A stretch of 9,571 nt of DNA from an uncultured Clostridia bacterium (lineage in GTDB: Bacteria > Bacillota > Clostridia > Oscillospirales > Acutalibacteraceae): contig CAMYWU010000042.1 of assembly GCA_947302895.1 (NCBI GenBank), forward strand, positions 1 through 9,571, written 5' to 3'. Position numbers and translations under genes: made by a program. The notes beneath the pieces are model-generated. The model was not told the origin of the DNA. It made no database searches and saw only the letters and a list, made by a program, of their open reading frames with translations. The number at the start of each line of letters is the position of its first letter. Position 1 is the first letter of the stretch. Positions 1 to 6,465 of the stretch are shown here, one piece after another.

Positions 1-212
1 TTGCGTGCAACGAAATAGACCTTTTGATTTTCTTCCGTGATCCTCTTACTGCAAAGCCCCATGAGCCTAACGATAATGATTTATTAAGACTTTGCGATGT
101 TCACAACATTCCGTATGCAACAAATATTGCAACTGCGGAGGCGCTTATCAGGGGAATTGAACGAGGCGACTTTGAATGGCGTGAAATAGTTAACCCACGC
201 TACAACAAATAA
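1..212 (+). CDS. mgsA: Methylglyoxal synthase, C-terminal part (5' end outside window)
   Basis: The reading frame is already open at base 3, with no start in the window, and closes at TAA 210-212, leaving about 69 C-terminal residues. Methylglyoxal synthase converts dihydroxyacetone phosphate to methylglyoxal and phosphate in the cytoplasm, a bypass of lower glycolysis. The visible part carries the family signature [11 protein letters not shown] followed by the PHEPND segment, whose His matches the conserved active-site histidine of the family, and then [15 protein letters not shown], which matches the phosphate-binding C-terminal part. The family is usually about 120-155 residues, so roughly half is present. 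A TTG at 24 could be misread as a start, but the family signature begins upstream of it. A small hairpin follows before hisS. Identification is firm from conserved motifs. Confidence 0.93.
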   Translation, partial: ACNEIDLLIFFRDPLTAKPHEPNDNDLLRLCDVHNIPYATNIATAEALIRGIERGDFEWREIVNPRYNK

Positions 213-231
213 TAAAATTAATCAAACAAGC

Positions 232-265
232 ATTATTGGGGCTATCTTTAGGACAGCCCCATAAT
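232..265 (+). other. Hairpin between mgsA and hisS (possible weak terminator or processing stem)
   Basis: TGGGGCT at 237-243 pairs with AGCCCCA at 255-261 across an 11-nt loop. ATTA at 232-235 and TAAT at 262-265 extend the stem past a one-base bulge. No T-run follows (the sequence goes on CAGTAATATAGGAG), so it is not a canonical intrinsic terminator, and read-through from mgsA into hisS is possible. The 74-nt gap is too small for a T-box leader. Confidence 0.5.
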
Positions 266-286
266 TCAGTAATATAGGAGATATTT

Positions 287-1630
287 ATGGCATTGATAAC
301 AAAGGCAATCAAGGGAACAAAGGATGTTTTGCCCTCTGAGGTTTACAAAAATCAGTACATAGAAGCAACCTGCCTTTCGGCTGCCGAAAATTGCGGATAT
401 AAGGAAATCAGAACTCCTGTTTTTGAACACACCGAGCTTTTTCAGCGTGGCGTTGGCGATACAACGGATGTTGTTCAGAAGGAGATGTATACATTTGACG
501 ATAAGGGCGGACGTTCAATAACTCTTCGCCCCGAGGGAACAGCAGGCGCAGCCCGTTCATTTCTTGAAAACGGGCTCAACAACGAAACTCTTCCCCAGAA
601 GGTTTGCTATTTAACCTCCTGCTATCGCTATGAAAAGCCCCAGGCAGGCAGACTCAGAGAGTTTCATCAGTTCGGCATTGAATGCTTCGGTGCAAGCGAG
701 CCGATTGCAGATGCGGAAATGATTTCGCTTGCAAAGCAGATTTTTGACGAGCTTGGAGTAAAGGATTTACACCTTGAGATAAACTCAATCGGCTGTCCCG
801 AATGCAGAGCGAATTACCATAAAGCGCTTAAGGAATATTTCAGCGAAAAAGAGGACGAGCTCTGCTCCAACTGCAGGGAAAGACTTGAGCGCAATCCTAT
901 GAGATTGCTCGATTGCAAGGTTCCTTCCTGCAAGGAGATTGCAAAGGACGCCCCCGTTGTTCTTGATTATCTTTGCGATGATTGCAGGGAGCATTTTGAA
1001 AAGGTTAAGAAATACCTTGATGCAATGAATATTGAATATCAGGTGAACCCGAAAATTGTTCGGGGACTTGATTACTATACCAAAACCGTTTTTGAATATG
1101 TTTCGGATGCTATCGGCGCTCAGGGAACTGTTTGCGGCGGCGGAAGATACGACGGTCTTATTGAAGAGCTCGGCGGCGCAAAAACGCCCTCGCTCGGCTT
1201 CGGTATGGGACTTGAAAGACTCCAGATAGTTATGGAAGCTCAGGAATGTGAATTCCCCGAGCCTAAAAAGCCAGATTTGTTTATTGCCGCAATGGGCGAA
1301 AAGGCTCAGCTTAAAGCGGTTGAAATTGCAAAGGATATGCGTGATGAGGGCTTCTCCGCCGTTTACGACGTTAACGCAAGGTCGCTTCGTGCTCAGATGA
1401 AATATGCCGATAAGCTCGGCGCTGCGTTTAATGTTGTTATCGGCGACGGCGAGCTTGAAGAGGGAAAAGCAAAGCTTAAAAATATGAAAACGGGCGAAAG
1501 CTCCGATATTGATTTAACAACCTTTGTTTCGGGCTTTTATTCAATCAGTATGGATGAGCAGCTCAAAGACCTTGAAATAAACGGCGAGGCATTTGATTTC
1601 AATTCGCTTTTCGGAATCAGCCAGAACTAA
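287..1630 (+). CDS. hisS: Histidyl-tRNA synthetase (HisRS)
   Basis: This class II aminoacyl-tRNA synthetase charges tRNA-His with histidine in the cytoplasm; 447 aa. ATG 287 is preceded by AGGAG (276-280) at 6-nt spacing. In order: N-terminal KAIKGTKDVLP; motif 1 region with TPVFE near 43-47; motif 2 around CYRYEKPQAGRLREFHQFG (112-130); a helical insertion domain of about 165-250; the HisA motif RGLDYYTKTVFEY (259-271), with R259 at the position of the catalytic arginine; the HisB motif GGGRYDGL (284-291); motif 3 GFGMGLERL (304-312); and the anticodon-binding domain from about 328. The insertion domain has eight cysteines, including three CxxC pairs (170/173, 193/196, 230/233) plus C210 and C215, suggesting metal binding. 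At 447 aa it is about 20 residues longer than the usual ~425, mainly as a C-terminal tail after about 410. It lies 17 nt ahead of aspS, the common Firmicutes pair. Confidence 0.98.
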   Translation: MALITKAIKGTKDVLPSEVYKNQYIEATCLSAAENCGYKEIRTPVFEHTELFQRGVGDTTDVVQKEMYTFDDKGGRSITLRPEGTAGAARSFLENGLNNETLPQKVCYLTSCYRYEKPQAGRLREFHQFGIECFGASEPIADAEMISLAKQIFDELGVKDLHLEINSIGCPECRANYHKALKEYFSEKEDELCSNCRERLERNPMRLLDCKVPSCKEIAKDAPVVLDYLCDDCREHFEKVKKYLDAMNIEYQVNPKIVRGLDYYTKTVFEYVSDAIGAQGTVCGGGRYDGLIEELGGAKTPSLGFGMGLERLQIVMEAQECEFPEPKKPDLFIAAMGEKAQLKAVEIAKDMRDEGFSAVYDVNARSLRAQMKYADKLGAAFNVVIGDGELEEGKAKLKNMKTGESSDIDLTTFVSGFYSISMDEQLKDLEINGEAFDFNSLFGISQN

Positions 1631-1647
1631 GTTCCACGGAGGAAGAT

Positions 1648-3429
1648 ATGGAAACATTAAAAGGACTTAAAAGAACAGCGTATTGCGCTGAATTTGATAT
1701 GAAAAACGTTGGTCAGGAGATAACCGTTTACGGCTGGGTTCAGCGTCAGCGAGACCTTGGAAATCTCATCTTTATTGACCTCAGGGACAGAAGCGGAATT
1801 ATTCAGCTTTCCTTTAATAACGATACCGATAAGGAAATATTTGAAAAGGCAAGAAGCGTTCGCAGTGAATGGGTTGTTGCCGCAGTCGGAACAGTTGCTG
1901 AAAGAGAGAGCAAAAACCCCGACATCCCGACGGGAGATATCGAGGTTATGGTAAGCGAGCTTCGTATTCTTTCAAAGGCTGAAACTCCGCCCTTCGTTAT
2001 TGAAAACAGCGAAACCGTTGGTGATGAAACAACTCTTAAATACAGATATCTCAATCTAAGAAACGAAAAGCTGACAAAGAATATCTTAATGCGTCATAAG
2101 ATTGCAAAAATCGCAAGGGATTATTTCTATGATAATGATTTTATCGAGATTGAAACCCCGATGATGATTAAATCAACTCCCGAGGGCGCAAGGGACTATG
2201 TTGTTCCCTCACGTATTCATAAGGGCAAATTCTATGCTCTTCCGCAGAGCCCCCAGATTTATAAGCAGCTCTGTATGATTGCAGGCTTCGACAGATATAT
2301 TCAGCTTGCACGCTGCTTCAGAGACGAGGACTTAAGAGCCGACCGTCAGCCTGAATTTACCCAGATAGACCTTGAAATGAGCTTTATCGAGATAAACGAC
2401 CTTCTTGAAATGGCAGAGGGCTTTATAAGAAAGCTTATGAAGGAAACAATAAATGTTGAGCTTCCCGAAAACTTCCCGAGAATGAGCTTTGAGGAGGCTA
2501 TGAATAAATACGGCTCCGATAAGCCCGATACAAGATTTGAAATGCTCATTGAGGATATCTCGGACTGGGCAGATAAAACTGATTTTGTTGTTTTCAAAAA
2601 CGCAATTGCTGAGGGCGGCGCTGTTAAAGCAATTGTTGCTAAAAATGCAGCAGGGGCATACACAAGAAAGAAGATTGATAAATTAACCGAGCACGCAAAG
2701 GGCATCGGCGCAAAGGGACTTGCATATATCCGCTGGGCTGATGAAGAGCCTAATTGCTCCTTTAATAAATTCCTTAAGGAAGGCGAGCTTGCTTCTTTAA
2801 TCGAGCAGCTTGGAGCAGAAAAGGGCGATGTTGTTTTCATCATCTCAGATAAAACAAGAAAAGCGCTCACAATTATGGGTGCGCTTCGTCTTATTGTTGC
2901 AAAGGAGCTTGATATTATTCCCGAGGGCAAGTGGAATTATCTCTGGATAACCGAAATGCCGTTCTTTGAGCTTGATGAGGACAGCGGAGAATGGGTTGCT
3001 GCTCATCATCCGTTTACTATGCCTATGGAAGAGAGCATTCAATATCTTGATTCGGATAAATCAAAGGTTAACGCTCAGGCGTTCGACCTTGTTCTCAACG
3101 GATGCGAGCTTTCCTCAGGCTCAATGAGAATAACAAACTGCGAGCTTCAGACAAAGATGTTTGAGCTTCTCGGTATGAGCCAGGAAGAGATTGATGCAAA
3201 ATTCGGCTTCCTTGTTGATGCATACCACTATGCTTCTCCTCCGCACGGCGGAATGGGCATTGGTCTTGACAGACTTGCAATGCTTATCTGCGGCGCTGAG
3301 TCGCTGAGGGATGTTGTTGCCTTCCCGAAGGTACAAAATGCGAGCGAGCTTATGAGCGGTGCGCCGTCATATGTTGATGATGTTCAGCTTCAGGAGCTTT
3401 CGCTTGAAATAATAGGTGAAGAAGAGTAA
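1648..3429 (+). CDS. aspS: Aspartyl-tRNA synthetase, bacterial type (AspRS)
   Basis: This class II synthetase charges tRNA with aspartate; 593 aa, the normal length of bacterial-type AspRS. ATG 1648 follows GGAGG (1638-1642) at 5-nt spacing. Domains in order: N-terminal OB-fold anticodon-binding domain (about 15-110, with VYGWVQRQRDLGNLIFIDLRD); catalytic core start with LPQSPQIYKQ (198-207); motif 2 FRDEDLRADRQPEFTQID (224-241); the inserted GAD domain of the bacterial type (about 290-420); then WITEMPFFE (433-441), the amino-acid/ATP-site strand LNGCELSSGSMRI (483-495) and motif 3 GMGIGLDRL (535-543), followed by LRDVVAFPK (553-561). All catalytic motifs look intact. Whether it is discriminating or also charges tRNA-Asn cannot be settled here. 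It sits between hisS and the yfbR-like gene, whose ATG overlaps its TAA, so co-transcription is likely. Confidence 0.98.
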   Translation: METLKGLKRTAYCAEFDMKNVGQEITVYGWVQRQRDLGNLIFIDLRDRSGIIQLSFNNDTDKEIFEKARSVRSEWVVAAVGTVAERESKNPDIPTGDIEVMVSELRILSKAETPPFVIENSETVGDETTLKYRYLNLRNEKLTKNILMRHKIAKIARDYFYDNDFIEIETPMMIKSTPEGARDYVVPSRIHKGKFYALPQSPQIYKQLCMIAGFDRYIQLARCFRDEDLRADRQPEFTQIDLEMSFIEINDLLEMAEGFIRKLMKETINVELPENFPRMSFEEAMNKYGSDKPDTRFEMLIEDISDWADKTDFVVFKNAIAEGGAVKAIVAKNAAGAYTRKKIDKLTEHAKGIGAKGLAYIRWADEEPNCSFNKFLKEGELASLIEQLGAEKGDVVFIISDKTRKALTIMGALRLIVAKELDIIPEGKWNYLWITEMPFFELDEDSGEWVAAHHPFTMPMEESIQYLDSDKSKVNAQAFDLVLNGCELSSGSMRITNCELQTKMFELLGMSQEEIDAKFGFLVDAYHYASPPHGGMGIGLDRLAMLICGAESLRDVVAFPKVQNASELMSGAPSYVDDVQLQELSLEIIGEEE

Positions 3430-4013
3430 TGAAATATAATTTTTTCGCAATGGTTAACAGAATGAAGCTGATTAACCGTTGGGCGTTAATGCAGAATACC
3501 AATAAAGAGAATATCGCCGAGCATAGCCATTCGGTTGCCGTTATTGCCCATGCGCTTGCGCTTATCGGAAACAAGGAATTCGGCAAGAGCTATGATGAGG
3601 GCAGGGTTGCCGTTTTAGCGCTCTACCACGATACAACCGAGGTTATCACCGGCGATATGCCAACTCCCGTTAAGTATTATAACGACGATATCAAAAATGT
3701 TTATAAGGATATCGAAAGAGTTGCAGGGGAGCGCCTTCTTGCAATGCTTCCCGAAAGCTATAAAGGCGACTACGAGGCGTTTTTTGAAAAAAAGCCCGAG
3801 GACGAGGAGCTCTGGAAGCTTGTTAAGGCTGCGGATAAAATCAGTGCGCTGATTAAGTGTATTGAGGAATACCGAATGGGCAACAAGGAATTTGAAATTG
3901 CCCTTAAAGCGCAGGAAAAGAAAATTGATGAAATAAATCTTCCCGAGGTTGAATTTTTCAAAAAGCATTTTCTTCCCGCATACTACTTAACACTTGATGA
4001 ACACACAAAATAA
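3429..4013 (+). CDS. yfbR: 5'-deoxynucleotidase, YfbR-type HD-domain phosphohydrolase
   Basis: The predicted 194-aa metal-dependent phosphohydrolase removes the 5' phosphate from deoxynucleoside monophosphates (dNMP salvage and pool control). It aligns by eye along its whole length with E. coli YfbR: FFAMVNRMKLINRWALM at the N-terminus, the HD metal ligands H32, H67, D68 and D136, the catalytic-region E71 and D76 in HDTTEVITGDMPTPVKY (67-83), the substrate-site R17 and W18, and the C-terminal AYYLTLDE. Each site is offset by one from the E. coli numbering. The ATG shares its A with the TAA of aspS (TAATG), and I see no good ribosome binding site directly upstream, so translation is probably coupled to aspS. 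The stop codon lies inside the left arm of the terminator. The fold also occurs in other HD hydrolases, but the family-specific residues make YfbR the best call. Confidence 0.92.
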   Translation: MKYNFFAMVNRMKLINRWALMQNTNKENIAEHSHSVAVIAHALALIGNKEFGKSYDEGRVAVLALYHDTTEVITGDMPTPVKYYNDDIKNVYKDIERVAGERLLAMLPESYKGDYEAFFEKKPEDEELWKLVKAADKISALIKCIEEYRMGNKEFEIALKAQEKKIDEINLPEVEFFKKHFLPAYYLTLDEHTK

Positions 4014-4041
4014 ACCGCCCTTTCAGGCGGTTTATTTTTTT
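4007..4041 (+). terminator. Intrinsic terminator for the hisS-aspS-yfbR run (probably bidirectional)
   Basis: The left arm AAAATAAACCGCC (4007-4019) is a perfect 13-bp complement of GGCGGTTTATTTT (4026-4038), with a 6-nt loop CTTTCA and a T-rich tract ATTTTTTT directly after the GC core. The stem begins inside the last codons of yfbR and contains its TAA. Read on the - strand it also ends in TTTT, so it can serve murF, which converges from the right. Confidence 0.95.
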
Positions 4042-4048
4042 AGATTAT

Positions 4049-4120
4049 AGGTTATAGGGGTTAGGTTTTAGGTTTGGGTGCTGCGCACGGCTATAACCTT
4101 ACACCTATCACCTAACACCT
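4049..4120. repeat. Inverted pair of 7-bp tandem repeat arrays overlapping the murF 3' end
   Basis: On the + strand, four heptads run from 4049 to 4076: AGGTTAT, AGGGGTT, AGGTTTT, AGGTTTG. On the - strand, four heptads run from 4120 back to 4093: AGGTGTT, AGGTGAT, AGGTGTA, AGGTTAT. The arrays face each other around a small GTGC-TGC-GCAC palindrome at 4079-4089, and the innermost - strand unit gives a perfect 9-bp inverted match, AGGTTATAG (4049-4057) to CTATAACCT (4091-4099). The right array runs into murF and provides its last two codons and its stop (AGG TGT TAG). It resembles the short tandemly repeated repetitive elements known from other bacteria, but I do not recognise a named family. 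Confidence 0.8.
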
Positions 4121-5482
4121 GAGGAAATCCTTGATTTCCTCAAACACTTCTTCCATCTTCATACCCCTTGAGCCTTTAACAAGAACGGCGTCTCCTGCTT
4201 TGAGGTTTGATGAGAAGGCTTTAACTTCACTTATCATTCTATCCTTTTCTTCCTTTGGGAAGGCTTGAGAATTATTCGGCATACCCTCTTTGAATGCCTT
4301 ATAATCATCGCCAACAAAGAATGCGTAGTCCAGATTATTACTCTCACACATCTTGCCGAGATTGAAATGCTCTTTTTTTGCAAATTCGCCGAGCTCAAGC
4401 ATTTCGCCGAGAAGAGCAACGGTTTTGCCGCCCTTTGCATACGAGGAAAGCGCTTCAAGCGCAACCCTTGCCGAATCGGGGCTTGAATTATAATAATCCT
4501 TAACAAAAACAATTCCGTTTATCTCTTCGCTCTCGCATCTCATTGAAACGCTCTGATAGTTTTCGAGCGCTTCAAAGGCGTTTTTCAAACCAATTCCGAA
4601 ATGAAGTCCGCAAAGCATTGCTTCAAGCGAGTTTAAAACATTGTATTTGCCAAGAACGGGAATAAAGCCCTTTGCCGTGCTTTCACCGCTTTTAACGGTG
4701 AAATATGTTTTGCCGCAATCCGAAACTAAATCGGAGGCTACAATATCGGCGTTTTCGTTTTCAATTCCCGTAAACTGCTTTTTGAAACCGCCCGTTTCTG
4801 CGCCGCAAAGCAGCTTATCATCGCCGTTGAGAATGAGCAGACCGTCTTTATTTAAGCCCTCAAGTATTTCAAGCTTCGCTTTCAAAATATTTTCCTGCGA
4901 GCCGAGGTTGCCGATATGCGCCTTGCCAACATTGGTTATGAGTGCAACATCGGGCTTTGCAATATTGGTAAGTCTGCTGATTTCGCCGAGGTGGTTCATT
5001 CCCATTTCGAGAATTGCGATATCGTAGCTGTCGTCCAGACCTAAAACCGTTTTCGGAAGCCCGATTTCATTGTTGAAATTCTTTTCTGTTGAATAAACCC
5101 TGTATTTGGAAGCAAGAACGGTTTTGGTCATATCCCTTGTTGTCGTTTTGCCGTTGCTTCCCGTAACTGCAACAATTTTAACGCCGAGCAGAGTTCTGTA
5201 GTAAGAAGCAAGGCGGTGGTATGCAAGAAGGGTATCGTCAACCATTAAAACAGGCAGGGAGGTTTCAACCTCCTTTGAACAGATAACCGCTGCTGCGCCG
5301 TTTTCCTCGGCAACCGAAATATAGCTGTGGCCGTCAAATTTCTCGCCGACAAGGGCAATGAATAAATCGCCTTTTTGAATTGTTCTTGTATCGGTTGAAA
5401 CGCCGCTTATCATTATATCGCCGCAGTAATTACAGCTTGCATTAATGTTTTTAATTATATCAGTAAGTTTTAAAGGTTTCAT
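4112..5482 (-). CDS. murF: UDP-N-acetylmuramoyl-tripeptide--D-alanyl-D-alanine ligase
   Basis: MurF adds D-Ala-D-Ala to the UDP-MurNAc-tripeptide, the last cytoplasmic peptide step of peptidoglycan precursor synthesis. I start it at ATG 5482 (456 aa), which has AGGTGA just upstream and begins with the family-like MKPLKLTDI. The frame is open to a TTG at 5533, but those 17 codons lie in a hairpin repeat. Mur ligase features in order: N-terminal UDP-binding domain with STDTRTIQKGDLFIAL (29-44); ATP P-loop TGSNGKTTT (107-115); NFNNEIGLP (135-143); ILEMGMNHLGEI (157-168); NVGKAHIGNLGS (184-195); GKYNVLNSLEA (278-288); and the C-terminal domain with DYYNSSPDSARVAL (329-342) and VLVKGSRGMKMEEV (433-446). 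It stands alone on the - strand, convergent with yfbR and divergent from nadE. Its last two residues (Arg-Cys) and stop come from an adjacent heptad repeat. Confidence 0.96.
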   Translation of the reverse strand: MKPLKLTDIIKNINASCNYCGDIMISGVSTDTRTIQKGDLFIALVGEKFDGHSYISVAEENGAAAVICSKEVETSLPVLMVDDTLLAYHRLASYYRTLLGVKIVAVTGSNGKTTTRDMTKTVLASKYRVYSTEKNFNNEIGLPKTVLGLDDSYDIAILEMGMNHLGEISRLTNIAKPDVALITNVGKAHIGNLGSQENILKAKLEILEGLNKDGLLILNGDDKLLCGAETGGFKKQFTGIENENADIVASDLVSDCGKTYFTVKSGESTAKGFIPVLGKYNVLNSLEAMLCGLHFGIGLKNAFEALENYQSVSMRCESEEINGIVFVKDYYNSSPDSARVALEALSSYAKGGKTVALLGEMLELGEFAKKEHFNLGKMCESNNLDYAFFVGDDYKAFKEGMPNNSQAFPKEEKDRMISEVKAFSSNLKAGDAVLVKGSRGMKMEEVFEEIKDFLRC

Positions 5483-5486
5483 AAAA

Positions 5487-5492
5487 TCACCT
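5487..5492 (-). promoter_or_regulatory. Ribosome binding site that fixes the murF start
   Basis: On the - strand AGGTGA lies four bases before ATG 5482. No comparable site precedes the TTG at 5533, so the shorter 456-aa MurF is preferred. Confidence 0.75.
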
Positions 5493-5502
5493 ATCCTATT
5501 CT

Positions 5503-5550
5503 TGGCTCCCTTGTGTAAAGGGAACTGTCGCAAAGCGACTGAGGGATTGT
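5503..5550 (-). repeat. Two-hairpin intergenic repeat in the murF 5' leader
   Basis: Two adjacent small stems occur: CCCTT (5508-5512) with AAGGG (5518-5522), and GTCGC (5527-5531) with GCGAC (5535-5539). Read on the - strand the unit goes CAATCCCTCAGTCGC, then GACAGTTCCCTTTACAC, then AAGGGAGCC. From memory this matches a very common dispersed intergenic repeat of gut Clostridia (CCCTCAGTC, a variable hairpin, GACAGCTCCCTT, AAGGGAGCC); that recognition is recollection, not a search. It lies between the predicted murF promoter and the murF ribosome binding site, so it would be part of the murF mRNA leader. Confidence 0.75.
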
Positions 5551-5577
5551 TTTCCTCAATAATATTTTGATAAAAAA

Positions 5578-5606
5578 ATTATAATATAAATATTTTGAAA
5601 AATCAA
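5578..5606 (-). promoter_or_regulatory. Predicted sigma-A-type promoter for murF
   Basis: On the - strand, -35 TTGATT (5606-5601) and a perfect -10 TATAAT (5583-5578) are separated by exactly 17 bp in AT-rich DNA. Transcription would begin near 5571, giving an mRNA leader of about 90 nt that contains the two-hairpin repeat. Confidence 0.75.
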
Positions 5607-5619
5607 CCGAATGATAATA

Positions 5620-5648
5620 TTGTAAAATGAAAGCTACTGTGTTATTAT
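5620..5648 (+). promoter_or_regulatory. Predicted promoter for nadE
   Basis: On the + strand, TTGTAA (5620-5625) and TATTAT (5643-5648) are 17 bp apart, with a likely start near 5655 and a leader of about 25 nt to ATG 5680. The -35 is 4/6 and the -10 is 5/6 to consensus. Its -35 is only 13 bp from the murF -35, so the two divergent promoters are back to back and could influence each other. Confidence 0.55.
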
Positions 5649-5668
5649 CTATTTAAATAAATTACAGC

Positions 5669-5674
5669 AGGTGA
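5669..5674 (+). promoter_or_regulatory. Ribosome binding site that fixes the nadE start
   Basis: AGGTGA sits five bases before ATG 5680. The in-frame GTG at 5671 is part of this site and therefore is unlikely to be the start codon. Confidence 0.75.
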
Positions 5675-5679
5675 AAGCT

Positions 5680-6411
5680 ATGTTTGATGCAAAAAAGGTT
5701 AAGGATGAATGCGTACAGTGGATTAGGGATTTCTTTGAAGAAAACGGCAAGGGCTGCAATGCAATTGTTGGCATTTCGGGCGGAAAGGATAGCTCAATTG
5801 TTGCCGCACTCTGCGTTGAAGCGCTTGGCAAGGACAGGGTTATCGGCGTTTTGATGCCAAACGGCGAGCAGGCAGATATTGATATGGCAAAGCTCCTTGT
5901 TGAGCATCTTGGAATTAAGCATTATATTGTTAATATCAAAGAGGCTGTTGACGGCGTTAAAAATGCGCTTCCCTTTGAGCTTTCAAGCCAGAGCGTTATT
6001 AATCTTCCGCCGAGAATCAGAATGAGCGTTTTATATGCAACAGCTCAGAGCCATAACGGAAGAGTTGCAAACACCTGCAATCTTTCTGAGGACTGGGTTG
6101 GCTATTCAACCCGCTACGGCGATTCCGTCGGCGATTTCAGCCCCTGTTCAAATATAACCGTTGCCGAAATGAAGCAGATAGGCGCTCTTCTCGGCTTGCC
6201 CGAGGTTTTGGTTAACAAACCTCCGATTGACGGCTTAAGCGGAAAAACGGATGAGGATAACCTCGGCTTTACCTATGCCGAGCTGGATAGATATATCAGA
6301 ACCGGCGAAATTGAAAATAAAGAGGTTAAGGAGAGAATTGATTATCTCCATAGAATAAACCTCTTCAAGCTTGATGTTATGCCTTCATTCAAGCCCGAAA
6401 TCAAGTATTAA
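5680..6411 (+). CDS. nadE: NAD+ synthase, ammonia-dependent
   Basis: NadE amidates nicotinic acid adenine dinucleotide to NAD+ using ATP and ammonia, the last step of NAD synthesis in the cytoplasm. The start at ATG 5680 gives 243 aa; a GTG at 5671 would add three residues but lies inside the ribosome binding site. Visible motifs: the ATP pyrophosphatase loop SGGKDSS (33-39), MPNGEQ (59-64), NLPPRIRMSVLYATAQ (108-123), NTCNLSEDW (131-139), GYSTRYGDSVGDFSP (141-155), KPPIDGLSGKTDED (180-193) and the conserved LGFTY (195-199). No glutaminase (nitrilase) domain is present, so free ammonia or a separate amidotransferase must supply nitrogen. Length fits the short ammonia-dependent class. It is transcribed away from murF, and its TAA falls in an 8-bp inverted repeat next to the following promoter. 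Confidence 0.96.
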   Translation: MFDAKKVKDECVQWIRDFFEENGKGCNAIVGISGGKDSSIVAALCVEALGKDRVIGVLMPNGEQADIDMAKLLVEHLGIKHYIVNIKEAVDGVKNALPFELSSQSVINLPPRIRMSVLYATAQSHNGRVANTCNLSEDWVGYSTRYGDSVGDFSPCSNITVAEMKQIGALLGLPEVLVNKPPIDGLSGKTDEDNLGFTYAELDRYIRTGEIENKEVKERIDYLHRINLFKLDVMPSFKPEIKY

Positions 6412-6430
6412 TTGACGCTTGACAATTAAT
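6407..6430. repeat. 8-bp inverted repeat overlapping the nadE stop and the downstream -35 box
   Basis: ATTAATTG (6407-6414) and CAATTAAT (6423-6430) are perfect inverted copies around an 8-bp spacer. The left arm contains the nadE TAA and the spacer-right arm junction holds the TTGACA box. It is too AT-rich to be a convincing terminator. Its position would suit an operator, which is inference. Confidence 0.5.
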
Positions 6431-6447
6431 GTCGCAATAGTTATATT
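6419..6447 (+). promoter_or_regulatory. Predicted strong sigma-A-type promoter for the kinase-like gene
   Basis: A perfect -35 TTGACA (6419-6424), a 17-bp spacer and -10 TATATT (6442-6447) start transcription near 6455, leaving a leader of about 130 nt before ATG 6584. A perfect 16-bp AT palindrome (6443-6458) overlaps the -10. Confidence 0.8.
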
Positions 6448-6465
6448 ATTAATAATATTTTTCCT

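Noticed and set aside
24..212. A separate 62-aa protein starting at TTG 24
   Set aside because: The methylglyoxal synthase reading frame and its signature continue upstream of this TTG to the window edge, so it is an internal codon.
247..275. Promoter for hisS (TAATAT at 270-275)
   Set aside because: The -35 position reads TTTAGG and the -10 abuts the ribosome binding site, leaving almost no leader.
2346..2930. A 194-aa open frame on the - strand
   Set aside because: It is wholly inside aspS, has no recognisable domain or ribosome binding site, and its Ser/Ile-rich composition is typical of an antisense shadow.
4049..4076. Telomere-like TTAGG repeats
   Set aside because: The units are degenerate heptads arranged as an inverted pair within a chromosome, not a uniform terminal array.
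5483..5533. N-terminal extension of MurF from TTG 5533
   Set aside because: These 17 codons are hairpin repeat sequence without a ribosome binding site; ATG 5482 has one and matches the family N-terminus.
5671..5679. GTG 5671 as the start of nadE
   Set aside because: The GTG is part of the AGGTGA ribosome binding site for ATG 5680.
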